Notes: generated from the sequence alone by a model not told the origin. Positions 1 to 10,205 are shown, numbered from the stretch's first letter. The stretch is 64,000 nt of DNA from Yponomeuta sedellus (GCA_934045075.1 OW203740.1:15946944-16010943), one strand, 5' to 3'. Numbers and translations: made by a program.

Positions 1-108
1 GCTTGAAAAAGAGGGAGGGAGAGCGGTGCATTAGCTAACCGCATGGTGCTTGTGGGATTTTTGGCGGAGTTTAGCAAAGTAATTTTAACTTTTTAATGCT
101 AATACGTC
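1..108 (+). mobile_element. End of inverted-repeat element K
   Basis: The block ending 'gcaaagtaattttaac' matches the right terminal part of the element at 7627-7885 almost base for base ('gcatggtgcttgtgggattt'). Only this end lies in the window, so the element is cut by the left edge. Confidence 0.7.
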
Positions 109-439
109 TGATTAACATGCTCTGGTATGGTGATCAGAATCAGACGGAGTGGTCGTGTGTGAGATTCCCATTGGGGGCCGCCGTATATGTACAAATGGGG
201 TCAGTCTAGGTGTATGAGTTTGAGAGTTCTTGAGAGTTCTTGTCATATTTGAGTGGTTTGATTAGATCTTTAATTTATGAAATCTACCATACCATTCAGT
301 GTAATAATTTACATGTTGTACACTTCATATCCATTCACCTTGTGCCTTTCGTGGGGTGGAAGCTAAATAATGCTTAACAGATTTTTGTTTGATTACAACT
401 GCGGTGTTCTCTTTTTAAAATCCGCTAACTTTTATTACA
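109..439. other. Intronic sequence with a SINE E scrap
   Basis: About 125-225 matches SINE E (gattcccattgggggccgcc, then 'gtacaaatggggtcagtct'). The remainder has no recognisable gene or repeat. Confidence 0.5.
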
Positions 440-612
440 TATAATTCAGTGAGAACAAGGACGGGCTGAAAATCAGCGCTGTGATGATGCATGCACTCAC
501 AGCACCTAGCTGAGCCCTATCCTTTTTATCACAATTATTGTCTCTATTTTTCCATAGTATTCATGTGTTCTCTAATCTGTGTGTGATAAATAAACATTTT
601 TCAATTTCAATA
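440..612 (+). mobile_element. LINE 3' untranslated end
   Basis: A 'cagcgctgtgatgatgcatgc...cacagcacctagctgagccc' segment leads into 'tgataaataaaca' and a short 'tcaatttcaat' tail, the usual form of a 5'-truncated lepidopteran non-LTR element. No coding sequence is retained. Confidence 0.55.
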
Positions 613-700
613 TGCAATGCCCTGGTCTGGTTACCATAGTACAGGGTATCACAGCTTGGGACCAGGACAAACGATTATGTAGTTTGAAAGACGATATGCC
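606..700 (+). mobile_element. SINE E fragment
   Basis: The 'ctggttaccatagtacaggg...ttgggaccaggacaaacga' segment resembles the body of the SINE E copy at 20600-20783. No tRNA-like head is present. Confidence 0.45.
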
Positions 701-1069
701 ACGGCCTTTAGTTACTATTTATTCAACCATCTCGCATATACCGAGTGAAAACAGCTCTATAGCTAAGTCTGCTACACCGCCGGCTTCACTGGGCCCTTAG
801 ACGGTCGGAGTTGAGATAACATCGCCGGCCACTTTCACTGATCTAATTAAACCACATGCAATGTGGAATCGTGGATGGAGAGAAGGCTCTACTAGGGCTG
901 CAAAAGCCTATAATAAAGGCTAAATGGTTTACCAAATTCTGATATTAATATTAAACAAATTCTGAGATTATATATGTTTATACCTACAACAGTAACAAAT
1001 CTTTACAGGTTAACACGAATAAATTAACTAAATCAAACAGAAAAAATATATTTGTCTAAAAAAATGGGT
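701..1069. other. Unassigned intronic sequence
   Basis: No feature recognised. AT-rich, with no frame resembling a protein. A 35-bp scrap of family A follows at 1070-1106. Confidence 0.4.
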
Positions 1070-1107
1070 GGAATTTTTAGCCTCTACATAGATTTTTATA
1101 ATCCCTA

Positions 1108-1352
1108 CCAGCCAAGGTTGCGTCTGCTGTGTGGTGTCGGCCTAGAGAAAAGCGCCAACCCAATTCTTCCCTAGGGAGTCACAAACCGGGGGGCAGCAGC
1201 GCCCCCTGCAGTACAATTCCACCAAACTGCGATCCCCAACCCGCATGCCCAGCGTGGGGATTATGGGCATTACCCCCTGTCATAGCACAACGTGGCGCTC
1301 CTTTGGGGAGGGCTATGTCCAGCAGTAGACTAGAATAGCATGACGACGACAA
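1108..1352 (+). mobile_element. Repeat G copy
   Basis: Shares 'ccaaactgcgatccccaacc', 'cgtggggattatgggcatta' and 'gagggctatgtccagcag' with copies at 17768, 36105, 37019 and 37690. The (GAA)n tail is degraded. The open frame over it is the repeat, not a gene. Confidence 0.8.
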
Positions 1353-1795
1353 GTATGCGTCTATTAAGTGGTGGTATTGGATGTCAACGCAATGTTAACT
1401 GAGGATGGTTAACATAAACACGATACGTGTGATGAAATTTGAAAGTACGTTGGCTTAACTATCAGTTGCTGTTACACAATAGTGTACCTTTTACAACTTT
1501 TTACGCTAATTTGGAATATTTGAATTCTGTTCCAAAGCTACGGGCTCCTTGCGACCTCACCACATCGTCCGACCACCAAGCAGTTAATCTATCAACTGAC
1601 CAAGCCTGACTCTCGGCTACCACTCCAAAAAAATTAATATGATTTCTTTTCCCTTGATTTGGTAGTGTTTCATAAAGCTTGGGCACGTCACTTTGCGACT
1701 ATTATTTGTTTACATATTTATTTGATTTTTATTTTATTAATTAACCATTTAATTTTTAATTTAATTAACCATTTCATTAAGTTTTATTTAATTTA
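1353..1795. other. Unassigned intronic sequence
   Basis: At 1550-1620 the minus strand reads 'DRLTAWWSDDVVRSQGA', faintly like the GRPxxRWxDDxxxxAG end of RTE LINEs, but too weak to call. 1700-1790 is nearly pure A/T. Confidence 0.35.
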
Positions 1796-1886
1796 CCAAT
1801 CCGGACTTGGGCCGCGTGGTGGAGTATGGCCTATACCTTCCTTAGGGAAGAGTCTCGGTGGGGACTTAATGGGTTGATGATGATGA
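1796..1886 (+). mobile_element. 5S-SINE 3' fragment
   Basis: 'ccggacttgggccgcgtggt' through 'gggttgatgatgatgat' is the last 90 bp of the subfamily that ends in a (GAT)n tail. The 5S-like head is absent, so the copy is 5' truncated. Confidence 0.8.
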
Positions 1887-2027
1887 TTTTTATTTAATGC
1901 AAGGTGAGGAAACAGAAAGGGTACAAGTACAGAGAAAATTTAAAAATAAATAGATGTAAATAAACATAAAGTAGTTACTGCATCCTTAGACTTTCACACT
2001 CAAAAGTAATATAAACAATAAATACTA

Positions 2028-2182
2028 TTCTTTTTATTGCACTAACCCGTGCTAAGGACAATTTTAAAAACCTATTTAGAAGCTAAAGATTCGAACCCGC
2101 GACCTCTGGCAAGGATAGCCAGAGGTCGCGGGTTCAAATCCCGGCATGGGTGGAATTTTTAGCCTCTAAATAGGTGTTTTAC
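2028..2182. mobile_element. Family A foldback copy
   Basis: Two head-to-head pieces of family A meet near 2110: a minus-oriented tail ('acccgtgctaaggacaattt') and a plus-oriented tRNA-like half ('gaggtcgcgggttcaaatcc'). Together they form an imperfect palindrome. Confidence 0.75.
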
Positions 2183-2699
2183 AATAGATAGTGTAAATTA
2201 TTATGTAGCAAAGGGTTACTCTACAACTTATCTTACTATTTGACCCAAATAGCAGTTCATCGGCCAGCTTTCCAACGTATGTTTACCACTTTGTTAAACA
2301 GTAGGTATTACTATGTATAGACCAATAGCCACGAAGGATTTTGATGTATCTGAGCCACAAACCTTTTTTTTCTCCATCTGCATATTTTTCTAATTTGATT
2401 GCTGTAATTTAGTGTACCTATTAGTTTGATTTCTCATAGAATTGCGAATCGTTGAACAAGTTTAACTGCAAAAAGTAATAAACTTCTTTCGTCAATTATT
2501 GGAATTGGATTTTATAGCTTTATGAATATACGTAAACTAGGTGGACTCGTAGATATACTCATACTACACTGCGTATCAAACGTTCCTTAATTATTCAAGT
2601 AATGAAATTGATGGCAAGCGCTTTCATTCGATATTGTGAGTTTGAATTGTGCTGTTCTCTTCTGCTTAAAATATGGCGTGCTATAAAGAGTTCTATTGG
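2183..2699. other. Unassigned intronic sequence
   Basis: No repeat family or coding frame recognised. Confidence 0.4.
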
Positions 2700-3130
2700 T
2701 ATCAACAATTGTATATCCCCACTGCTGGGGCACGGGTCTCTTCCTGCAACGCAGGAGGGTTAGGCTATACTCCACAACTGGGGCCAAGTCCGGGTTGGTG
2801 GAGGATTGTAAGACAGTGGCGGGCCTTACTGTCGGAAGTTATCAAGCCGCCCATAAGGCCTCTGACATGGCTTAACGACTGCCATTACATGGCAACGACT
2901 TAACGTGCCTTGCGAAGTACGGAAGCGCTCGAAAAAAATGCCACTAGTGAAAGTCGCAGGACGGTCACCCATCCTGCACCTGACCGCGCCTGTTGCTTAA
3001 CCAAGTGATTGATTATATTCTTTTTTTTAATGCACTATCCCGTGCATTAAATGTTTAGCCTCTATATAGGTTTTTACAAGTGATTGTATCCAGTCACTCG
3101 GTTCGACTATGCCTCTATTATGAGAGCTTC
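2700..3130 (-). mobile_element. 5S-SINE copy split by a family A insert
   Basis: Read on the minus strand, the 5S-like head lies at the high-coordinate end and the '...caattgttgatacc' tail at 2700. The head is split: 'aagtgattg' occurs at 3003-3011 and again at 3078-3086 around a 66-bp insert. After it the head resumes ('cactcggttcgactatgcct'). Confidence 0.8.
3012..3077 (-). mobile_element. Truncated family A insert with 9-bp TSD
   Basis: Only two pieces of A are present: an inverted 'cctatatagaggctaaa' and the terminal 'gcacgggatagtgcatt' followed by an A-rich run on the minus strand. The perfect 9-bp repeat on both sides and the A-rich end point to retroposition of a rearranged copy. Confidence 0.7.
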
Positions 3131-3164
3131 TAACAAGAGTTTTATTATGAATAGGTATTATTTC

Positions 3165-3262
3165 TAAGAAGAAGCAGCGTGGGCAGGCCCTCCACCGGAT
3201 GGTCTTACGACCTGGATACGGTGGCGGGGAGTCGCTGGATGCGGACGGTACAAGACCGTGAG
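3165..3262 (+). pseudogene. RTE-type LINE C-terminal remnant
   Basis: One frame reads GRPSTGWSYDLDTVAGSRWM then RTVQDRE, matching the conserved GRPxxRWxDDxxxVAGxxWxxxAQDR stretch just before the stop in RTE elements. It is about 33 codons long and then runs into unrelated sequence. Confidence 0.75.
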
Positions 3263-3563
3263 GCTGGGCGCGTGTCGAGACGCAGGCGACGCAGCACAGC
3301 AAAGCGCAGTTCAGTACAGGGCAGGGCAGTTGAGGCAGACATAGGCCCTCACCGCATGCTGCGACGCAACTATTTGCTCCATTCCTTAGCAATTCTCACC
3401 CATAATAACTCTTTCAACGTCGTTTTTGAAGTCTGGATTTTTTGTATCATACAAACAAGGTTCACAGCGGACTAATTTAATTAAATGTTCTGTCATTGCA
3501 ACAAAATTGTCACTAATTTTATTTTATTTATTCAAGGAGAAAAAACAGAATACTGCATTTACG
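3263..3563. other. GC-rich insert and unassigned sequence
   Basis: 3262-3340 (cgagacgcaggcgacgcagc and following) resembles, in inverted form, the stretch at about 7110-7195 that also lies next to RTE coding sequence. The rest is AT-rich and unassigned. Confidence 0.4.
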
Positions 3564-3682
3564 CTGGTACGGATAGCGAGAGGTTGCGGGTTCGAATCCC
3601 GGCATGGGTGAAATTTTTAGCCTCTAAATAGGTTTTTAAATTTGTTCCTTAGCACGGGTTAGTGCATTAAAAATAAAAAATA
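3564..3682 (+). mobile_element. Family A, 3' half
   Basis: Starts inside the tRNA-like part ('gaggttgcgggttcgaatcc', B box) and runs through 'tagcctctaaatagg' to 'gggttagtgcatt' plus an A-rich end. Confidence 0.85.
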
Positions 3683-3718
3683 GTGTAATCATGTGGGTAC
3701 AGTGATATCGTTCCGATG

Positions 3719-3999
3719 TTAAACCTAACTGCAAAGTAGGTAGTCGGGGCTGTAAGTAATGCAATTTGCTTAAGTCAGATGTCGCTGCCTGTACGTAATA
3801 CAGAGAATATTGTAAAGAGGTTCGAAATTTCACTGATGCCGTGAGTCGCCCATTGGCTCAATTGGTAGAGCGCTGGTACGGATAGCCAGAGGTTGCGGGT
3901 TCGAATCCCGGCATGGGTGAATTTTTTAGCCTCTAAATAGGTTTTTAAATTTGTTCCTTAGCTCGGGTTAGTGCATTAAAAATAAAAATAGTGTAAAAA
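3719..3999 (+). mobile_element. Family A, most complete copy
   Basis: This copy defines the family. A 5' body ('cctaactgcaaagtagg' to 'gaggttcgaaatttcactg') is followed by a tRNA-like segment at 3850-3922 and a 3' body ending 'gcacgggttagtgcatt' (here 'gctcggg') with an A-rich tail. The tRNA-like part folds as a cloverleaf: 6 of 7 acceptor pairs, a CTC/GAG D stem, a five-pair anticodon stem and a TTCGAAT T loop. The anticodon loop lacks the T before the anticodon, so it is not a functional tRNA gene. An internal tRNA-like block not at the 5' edge is unusual for a SINE, so the class is uncertain. Confidence 0.8.
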
Positions 4000-4964
4000 C
4001 AGAATAGTCAAACTTGTAGATAAAAAATATTAAAATTAACAAATACTCTTTGCCAATTCCTCAGCATTTCCCACAGATAGATAATCACAATATAATAAAT
4101 AAGAGGCGCAATACGCGATATACTTGTGATATAAACATAAACAAGCAATAAGGCAACTGTTTCAGAGAAAAACATATACCTACATAGAAATACTAACATA
4201 CATTTTTTTTATACATTACAAAAATCACGCACGTCGAGGCGTGTTTAGTAAAAATTTTGCACACGTCGCGCAGAAATCTGTGTCAACAACAACGAGACGC
4301 AGAGCAGGGCAGACACGTGTCTGTGTCGCACGTGCGTGCGCCGCAGCGTACCCAATGACATTCCATGCTTTACAACCTCAGATCATAGAAAGAAGGAGAT
4401 ATGCCCTAGTCGCGAAATAAGTCCGGTACCGCTGTCGCCACTTTTGAATATGTGTGCGTTTTCATTACATGCACAATATTGTAAATATAAGGTTCACGCA
4501 CACGTCTGTCCAGTCATTTACTAGCGTTCTAATCTTTTAATTGGTTCGCACACTATGAAAAACAATTGTACGAATACACTCGTACACGTAAACAACAGCG
4601 TCGGTGAACTCCTTAGGGATGGAACACTTGTATCAAATAATACATCTATCGATAAAATTATCCGATGAGAGGTTATTCATTTATTAACAGTATACTTCGT
4701 GTTGGGATGATACAAAAAACAGAGCATGTTAAATTTACAAAAACAATATTATTAAAACAAATAATCCTATTTTAATTTACTGTCCTGTGAAATGTAAATA
4801 TTTATTAAATACGTGTCTTTTTGACAGTATTTGTGGCTTCAGTATATGATAAAGACGCAAACTTGGCTTTCTACTGATATAGAATTTGATTATTTTGATA
4901 ATTATGTTGACCCCTAAACTGTATACTAATACGATATGTTAAATTTGTTGGACAGAACACCACT
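4000..4964. other. Unassigned intron with a CpG/CACGTG cluster
   Basis: Mostly AT-rich unique sequence. 4225-4345 stands out, with many CG dinucleotides and 'cacgtg' hexamers near 4314 and 4329 within 'gtgtcgcacgtgcgtgcgcc'. It could be a regulatory element, but nothing else supports that. Confidence 0.35.
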
Positions 4965-5120
4965 GAAGCATACTTGGTAGTGACTCTGTCCGGAAAGCTA
5001 GGTCTTCTGGGTTTAAATCCTGGTAATGGAAAGAACTAATATTTGTGTGAAGAGCATGTCCACGGTCAGGGACGTATTTGTACCTGGATCTTGGATATTT
5101 CTTTGTATTTTATTTAGTAT
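4965..5120 (+). mobile_element. Degraded tRNA-derived SINE
   Basis: A B-box-like 'gggtttaaatcctggtaa' preceded by 'gaaagctaggtcttctg' and followed by 'atatttgtgtgaagagcatg' has the layout of an old tRNA SINE. No TSD is visible. Confidence 0.5.
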
Positions 5121-5631
5121 ATGAATCCCAATGTAACGTGAAATGCACTTACATTACCATTTACAAATTGGCTTTAAATATTGGTAACTCTGTTAGGAGT
5201 CTGTAAATTAACAGCAGTTTTTGTTGGGTGAAAGAATGAAGTGCTGACCTTTTAAGAATACAATAGCAATTACTTTCTCATTCTCTGAAAATAATTCACC
5301 CAGCTATATAAAAAATAGAATAAACACATGTATTTAATAAACTCGAAAAACAACCATTTTTCTAAACAAATTGCCACTTGTCTGAGTAACAGCGATATAT
5401 TACAAATCAGTAGCCACGCTTGGTTTAAAAGGATTAAGTAAAGAATATGTTTATGGCTGTGATTGAAATGTATCATGGGCCTGGAAATAAAGTAACTTAC
5501 TAATTAAAAATACAGTAAATAAGAAGAACTTTTGTAAGCTTGTCAAAAAAAAAATTCAATGAAACTTTCGAAACATACCTCTATAGATTAAAAAATAAAA
5601 TCAGCATCCGACTGAAATCCTACAGAGAATA
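5121..5631. other. Unassigned intronic sequence
   Basis: No gene or repeat recognised. Confidence 0.4.
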
Positions 5632-5856
5632 TTTTCATTATCGTCATCATTCATCCACAAGATATCCACTGCTGGATATAGGCCTCCTCCATGGATTTCC
5701 AAAAAGACCAGTTGAAAGCGGCTTACATCCAGCGTCTTCCTTCGACTAGGATGAGATCTTCTCTCCATCTTGTCGTCCGACGCTGCACTTGCCGATATGA
5801 CATATAAGCAAGTACCGACATACCATATTGTGGTCTCCATTCGAGAACTTGTCGGA
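5632..5856 (-). mobile_element. Repeat L fragment
   Basis: 'ccactgctggatataggcct', 'cttcgactaggatgagatct' and 'tctccattcgagaacttgtc' follow the same layout as repeat G copies at 10206 and 63085 but are diverged. It is likely a related non-autonomous element. Confidence 0.55.
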
Positions 5857-7030
5857 TCTAAAATGGTAAATAAATTATTAAAATACTAAAAATGCTTTAT
5901 TTAACTTGTTTTTCATTACATAATCGAATTTCATTTATAACACAACGCTCATAAAAAATTAAATATATAAGACTATGATTTAGTACCACAACCACATCAC
6001 CTGACATAACCTGATTTTTTCTTTAGAAACACTTTCTTTTGGAGAGTTATGCGTCGTCCATATGAAATGAAGATTAGAATGAAGTGATAATTGAATATTC
6101 TAAACCATGTAAAATTTTATCGTGATTTTAAATATACTGGTACCTCAACCTTTATGGAACTCGTTATAACTGGTATTTTCAAAGTAGAAACTGCCCACGG
6201 AAATATTTTTTCCCCCACTTTAGCATCTGGAAACCCTTCTCTGTAAAATAGATGGAGCAAATGGTACTTTATTTGAGAGAAAATCAGTTATACCCTCTGT
6301 ATTTTGATCCATTTTACTTTCGTATTTTTCTTTATCTTTAGAAACTTTTTGAAATACATGATCGAAGCTAGGCCTGTTTTTAATAAGACAAAATCCTTCT
6401 ACTAAAATAAAAGCTTCCTTAGCAACGCAAGCTGAAGTCTACGCAGATGGAGTCGCGGGCAATAGTCGACGATAAGACTAGATACCTAGTCTTACAATAA
6501 TTGGTTCTAGTAATTTTGGAAGTCTGGACGAACGATTATAAATGCCTCAATAATATCGATACTTAATCAGTCTGAAAAGAAAGGTACTACCCCATCACTA
6601 TGTCTCCAGCTGACCTACTGGTGAATTTGACATTTCGCGGCAAATACATGCGGCCGTATCTCGAAACATCGCATTGAACAATGATCAGTTTTGCGTGACG
6701 GTTCACTGCGGGCTGGCTTTTCCTAGTTAGCAAACCTCCACGAAAATCCTATATAGAAACAGCAGTGGAGTAACTACAATGTAATAAATACGTCCCATTT
6801 ATGTTCTTAGTAATGTGATGCACATTGCACATAAAATTATTATAATTATGATTTTTCGTAGTTTATAAGACGAATATAGTGAGTAAAATAGGTTTACCGG
6901 TGAAAAGACACTCCCCTGTTTTTGAATAGCATGTATCACAGCGATTTCTGGAGGTAATCACTGCGCAATTAGGCATTTTTCTCAGATGTTACTACGACGG
7001 CTGGCGCGAAGCGATTGACGGCCATATTTT
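5857..7030. other. Unassigned intronic sequence
   Basis: About 1.2 kb in which I recognise no repeat or exon. This is one of the longest apparently unique stretches of the window and so a fair place to look for conserved non-coding elements. Confidence 0.4.
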
Positions 7031-7262
7031 AAAGTTTCGTAGAGGTTAGCCCAAATGGGCTAACGTTGGGCGACAGTGCCACGCCCACAAGGCACTTCTC
7101 CTTATTTTTGTGTTCTGAGTTTACAACATTTGCGTTGCCCTGCGCTGCGCTGTGCTGCGTCGCCTGCATGCATGTCTCAACATGCGCCCAGCCTGAAGCT
7201 TGGAAAACCATGAGGGAGGCCTATGTCCTGCAGTGGGCGCCTAATAGCTGATCATGATGATG
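7031..7262 (+). pseudogene. RTE-type LINE 3' end with (GAT)n tail
   Basis: 7199-7252 reads EAWKTMREAYVLQWAPNS then stop, the typical C-terminus of RTE elements (xxWRxxxEAYxxQW), followed by a gatgatgatga tail. The GC-rich stretch at 7110-7195 replaces the expected upstream GRP...AQDR codons. Confidence 0.75.
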
Positions 7263-7296
7263 ATGAAATAGCATTAAAAAGATAAAATTACTTTTT

Positions 7297-7626
7297 TTAA
7301 AAACCTATTTAGAGGCTAAAAATTCCACCCATGCCGGGATTCGAACCCGCGACCTCTGGCTATCCGTGCCAGCGCTCTATCCAACTGAGCTAATGGGCGA
7401 CTCACCGGCATCAGTGAAATTTCGAACCTCTTTACACTATTCTCTGTATTACGTACAGGCAGCGTCATCAGGCTTAAGTAATTTGCATCACTTGCAGCCC
7501 CGAGTACCTACTTTGCAGTTAGGTTTTTATGGAATGGGTGGTGCATGGGTGGAATTTTTAGCCTCTAAATAGATTTTTAAAATTGTCCTTAGCATGGGTT
7601 AGTGCAATAAAAATAAAAATAGTACA
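7297..7626. mobile_element. Family A copy plus inverted A 3' fragment
   Basis: 7297-7529 is a near-complete A element on the minus strand: tRNA-like 'ggattcgaacccgcgacctc', then 5' body to 'ctttgcagttagg'. 7545-7626 is a plus-strand 3' half. The pair is convergent, one of several head-to-head arrangements of A here. Confidence 0.8.
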
Positions 7627-7885
7627 ACTAAAATTACTTTGCTAAATTCCGCCAAAAATCCCACAAGCACCATGCAAATGACTTGCATTTGGGAGCCTGA
7701 GGATGCCTCGTGTTAGGGGCGAAACGCGTCGCGTGTTTTCTCACACAAGTATTGGTGTTGGTGGTGGTGTGTTCATGTCTTGCTTCTGCTTGAAAAAGTG
7801 GGAGGGAGGGCGGTGCATTAACTAACCGCATGGTGCTTGTGGGATTTTCGGCGGAATTTAGCAAAGTAATTTTAACTTTTTAATG
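7627..7885. mobile_element. Inverted-repeat element K with hammerhead-like core
   Basis: Arms of about 40 bp (7636-7676 'tttgctaaattccgcc...aagcaccatg'; 7828-7878 its reverse complement) enclose about 150 bp. Inside, 7695-7732 reads CTGAGGA, a 5-bp stem (gcctc/ggggc), GAAA and then a palindromic CGCG before TC. This resembles the minimal hammerhead motifs in Penelope-like terminal repeats, but an extra T follows CTGAGGA and stem I is only about 2 bp. Penelope origin is inferred. Confidence 0.55.
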
Positions 7886-8335
7886 CAATTATGGATTTCC
7901 GCAAAGTAACGCCTGATTCTATACAACATATGATGATGAAAATAAAGAGAACAGGCTTATGCCCAACAGTGGGATCTGTTTATAGACTGACTAGAATTAG
8001 ACTAAAGATAATCGACTGTTTCCGCAGTTTAAATCCGAGTACCTACCTACGAATCGCAGAAACCTGTACACGATACTATAACGGTCTGGTCTTGACCTTC
8101 CAAACCGGTACTTGGCGAGTTATGCTCGACGTGTGCTGGGTTCGGCTTTGTACTTAAAAAACTAGGAAAATACTTTAAAAAAATCGATAACACGTTCTTA
8201 CGTTTTGATTTTAATGGAATTTTGGCACAAAAATAAAAACAGAAACACAGATCTATAGGATGATTTTGGTATGGTTAGATGTAATTTGAGACAACGTTAT
8301 TTTTATTGTGAAGAATAGCATTGTTGACGGTTTAT
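7886..8335. other. Intronic sequence with a LINE-tail scrap
   Basis: 7945-7980 (aacaggcttatgcccaacag) resembles the EAYAQQW end of RTE elements. Nothing else recognised. Confidence 0.4.
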
Positions 8336-8612
8336 GGGTAGTTAGTTAGTTAGACCTGGGATTTCCGCACTTAGCCTCATAGTTTGGGCCATTGTACATA
8401 CATGAGCTGAGGTACGTTAAGACTTTAACAGACGTTAACAGACACTAGGGTTTCCTTACGATGTTTTCCTTCACAGTCGGCCAGTGGTATTGCTACTATA
8501 ATTTCACAAATGTACATAACTTAGAAAACAAAGTCATTGGTACATGCCGGGGTTTGAACCCACGACCTCCCGATTGAGAGGCGTTCTACACCGCTCCGCT
8601 ACCACCGCCCGG
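8336..8612 (-). mobile_element. tRNA-derived SINE C
   Basis: On the minus strand a tRNA-like head (A box in 'ggtggtagcggagcggtgta', B box in 'gtgggttcaaacccc') is followed by 'ctgtgaaggaaaacatcgta' and a diverged body. The split promoter and head-body order are typical of a Pol III SINE. Confidence 0.75.
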
Positions 8613-9062
8613 TTTATGGGTTATAGTATAATATATTTATAATTGTATGTAAACTCCATCAAAGTGTTGGATCTATTTGAGACCAAATTCAAAGTGGTGG
8701 AATGTACTATTATGACTTTGAAAATGTTTTCCTATATGTTAGGTAAATGTATAAGTCTCTCTTCATCAGAAGCGCGCATATCAATGCGTAACACATGAGT
8801 TGGCCGGCGCCGAACATAAGACGCTCGACTAATAGTTTTTTTTAGATTTTTATAACATTTTATCCCGATATTGTTTGTCTATGCTTAAATAAAGTAAATT
8901 AGTGTAACAATTTTTTTCCATAACTATGTCCAAACTTGTGATACCCGTGCCCCAGTAGCGGAGACGTACAAACGGTTGATGCTAAAATTGCCAAAAAAGG
9001 AACACACAAGAAAATGATTAAAAAAGGGTCATTCTGTTGTATAATGCTCTGCCATTGGATAA
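8613..9062. other. Unassigned intronic sequence
   Basis: No gene or repeat recognised. Confidence 0.4.
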
Positions 9063-9300
9063 TTGCCTTATTTATTTATTTATTTTATTTAGGGTCACCA
9101 ACAAGGTATACATTAAAACATCGTATTAATCACATGTACCAAGGATATAAATTAATGCTACCTTAATTATAGGTGTCCACAGCATGCGTAAATTATAATG
9201 TAACACCTACTTGAACCATAATAGCAAAAATGCATAATTATGTTCTGACACTATTAAGAACTATAAAAAAAAAAACGCATTATAATATGAAACAAATAGA
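9063..9300 (-). mobile_element. Probable LINE 3' end
   Basis: A (TTTA)n run followed by 'gggtcaccaacaaggtatac' on the plus strand looks like the reversed 3' UTR and tail of a 5'-truncated LINE. No coding part is left. Confidence 0.4.
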
Positions 9301-9691
9301 GATATTTTGGGAGTTCACAGGTTAACTGACCGCACCGTTACGCGGCTAATCGAATTGTTAATAAATTCAACATCATCACAGTTTGGAATGTGAACTATGG
9401 TTAATGATGTCCAGTATTCATGACGCGAGTTTGGTTCGTTGGTCAGTTAGTACATCGATCGTGATAAAAAATCAGAAATCAGGCTCTAGATTCTGTTACA
9501 ATGACAATTGCACGAACGTGACGATTTCATTTCATTGCTGCTTTGTCTTAGCCCGCAAACGGAACCTTCTAGGCGTCATTGGTATAAACATGTCACGTGA
9601 CCCGTCCATTTTTCTGTCATTGTAGTGTAATCACTAATGTAATCACTAAGAGAATTAAGGCCTAGGAATTTATTTCAATGTGAACAATTTA
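9301..9691. other. Unassigned intronic sequence
   Basis: No repeat match. Contains a cacgtg site near 9593. An 80-codon frame at 9383-9625 shows no domain and no splice context. Confidence 0.35.
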
Positions 9692-9812
9692 CATTCTTAA
9701 AAACCTATTTAGAGGCTAAAACTTCCACCCATGCCGGGACTAGAACCCGCGACCTCTGGCTAACCGTGCCAATTTGTCCTTAGCACGGGTTAGTGCATTA
9801 AAAAGAATTTAA
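9692..9812. mobile_element. Family A copy with 5' inversion
   Basis: 9698-9770 is the tRNA-like half on the minus strand. It joins directly to the plus-strand tail 'ccttagcacgggttagtgca' plus A-rich end. A reversed 5' part followed by a normal 3' part is the product expected from twin priming by a LINE reverse transcriptase. Confidence 0.75.
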
Positions 9813-10084
9813 TATACATTCTGTTTCTTGAATGTTAATGTACAATGTTATTGTTATTGCTGTCTTCCGGTTCCAAAAGACAGCGAGAAAAAACTCCACT
9901 CTGATCATTTTTTCATCTTAAATGTAATACATAATACGTAGGCGTACGCGTAGGTACCTAAGGAGATCCCATGAGTGCAATCAAGAACTTGCAATTCTAA
10001 AACATCAGTGATCGGTTGGTTGATAGTCTTTCTTAATGATTCGCGATAGTCTTACATAGTTATACTTAAACTTAACCACCCGAG

Positions 10085-10200
10085 ACACCACCATGTCTAC
10101 CCGAGACCACGGCAACTGTAACGCTGCCGAAACGTCGGTAAAAAAGGTAATTACGTTTTAACTAATAAATAATCGCGATTAAACCCGTTTAAAATATAAC
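10085..10200 (+). mobile_element. Penelope-like terminal repeat fragment
   Basis: 'ggcaactgtaacgctgcc' forms a short stem directly before GAAACGTCGG. It is followed by 'aattacgttttaactaataa' and 'atcgcgattaaacccgttt'. The same order recurs at 21334, 41590 and 52818. A complete hammerhead core (CTGANGA) is not present. Confidence 0.5.
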
Positions 10201-10205
10201 TATGG

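Noticed and set aside
3850..3922. tRNA gene
   Set aside because: Cloverleaf-like, but part of dispersed family A, with no T before the anticodon and a mismatched T stem; many copies with the same flanks.
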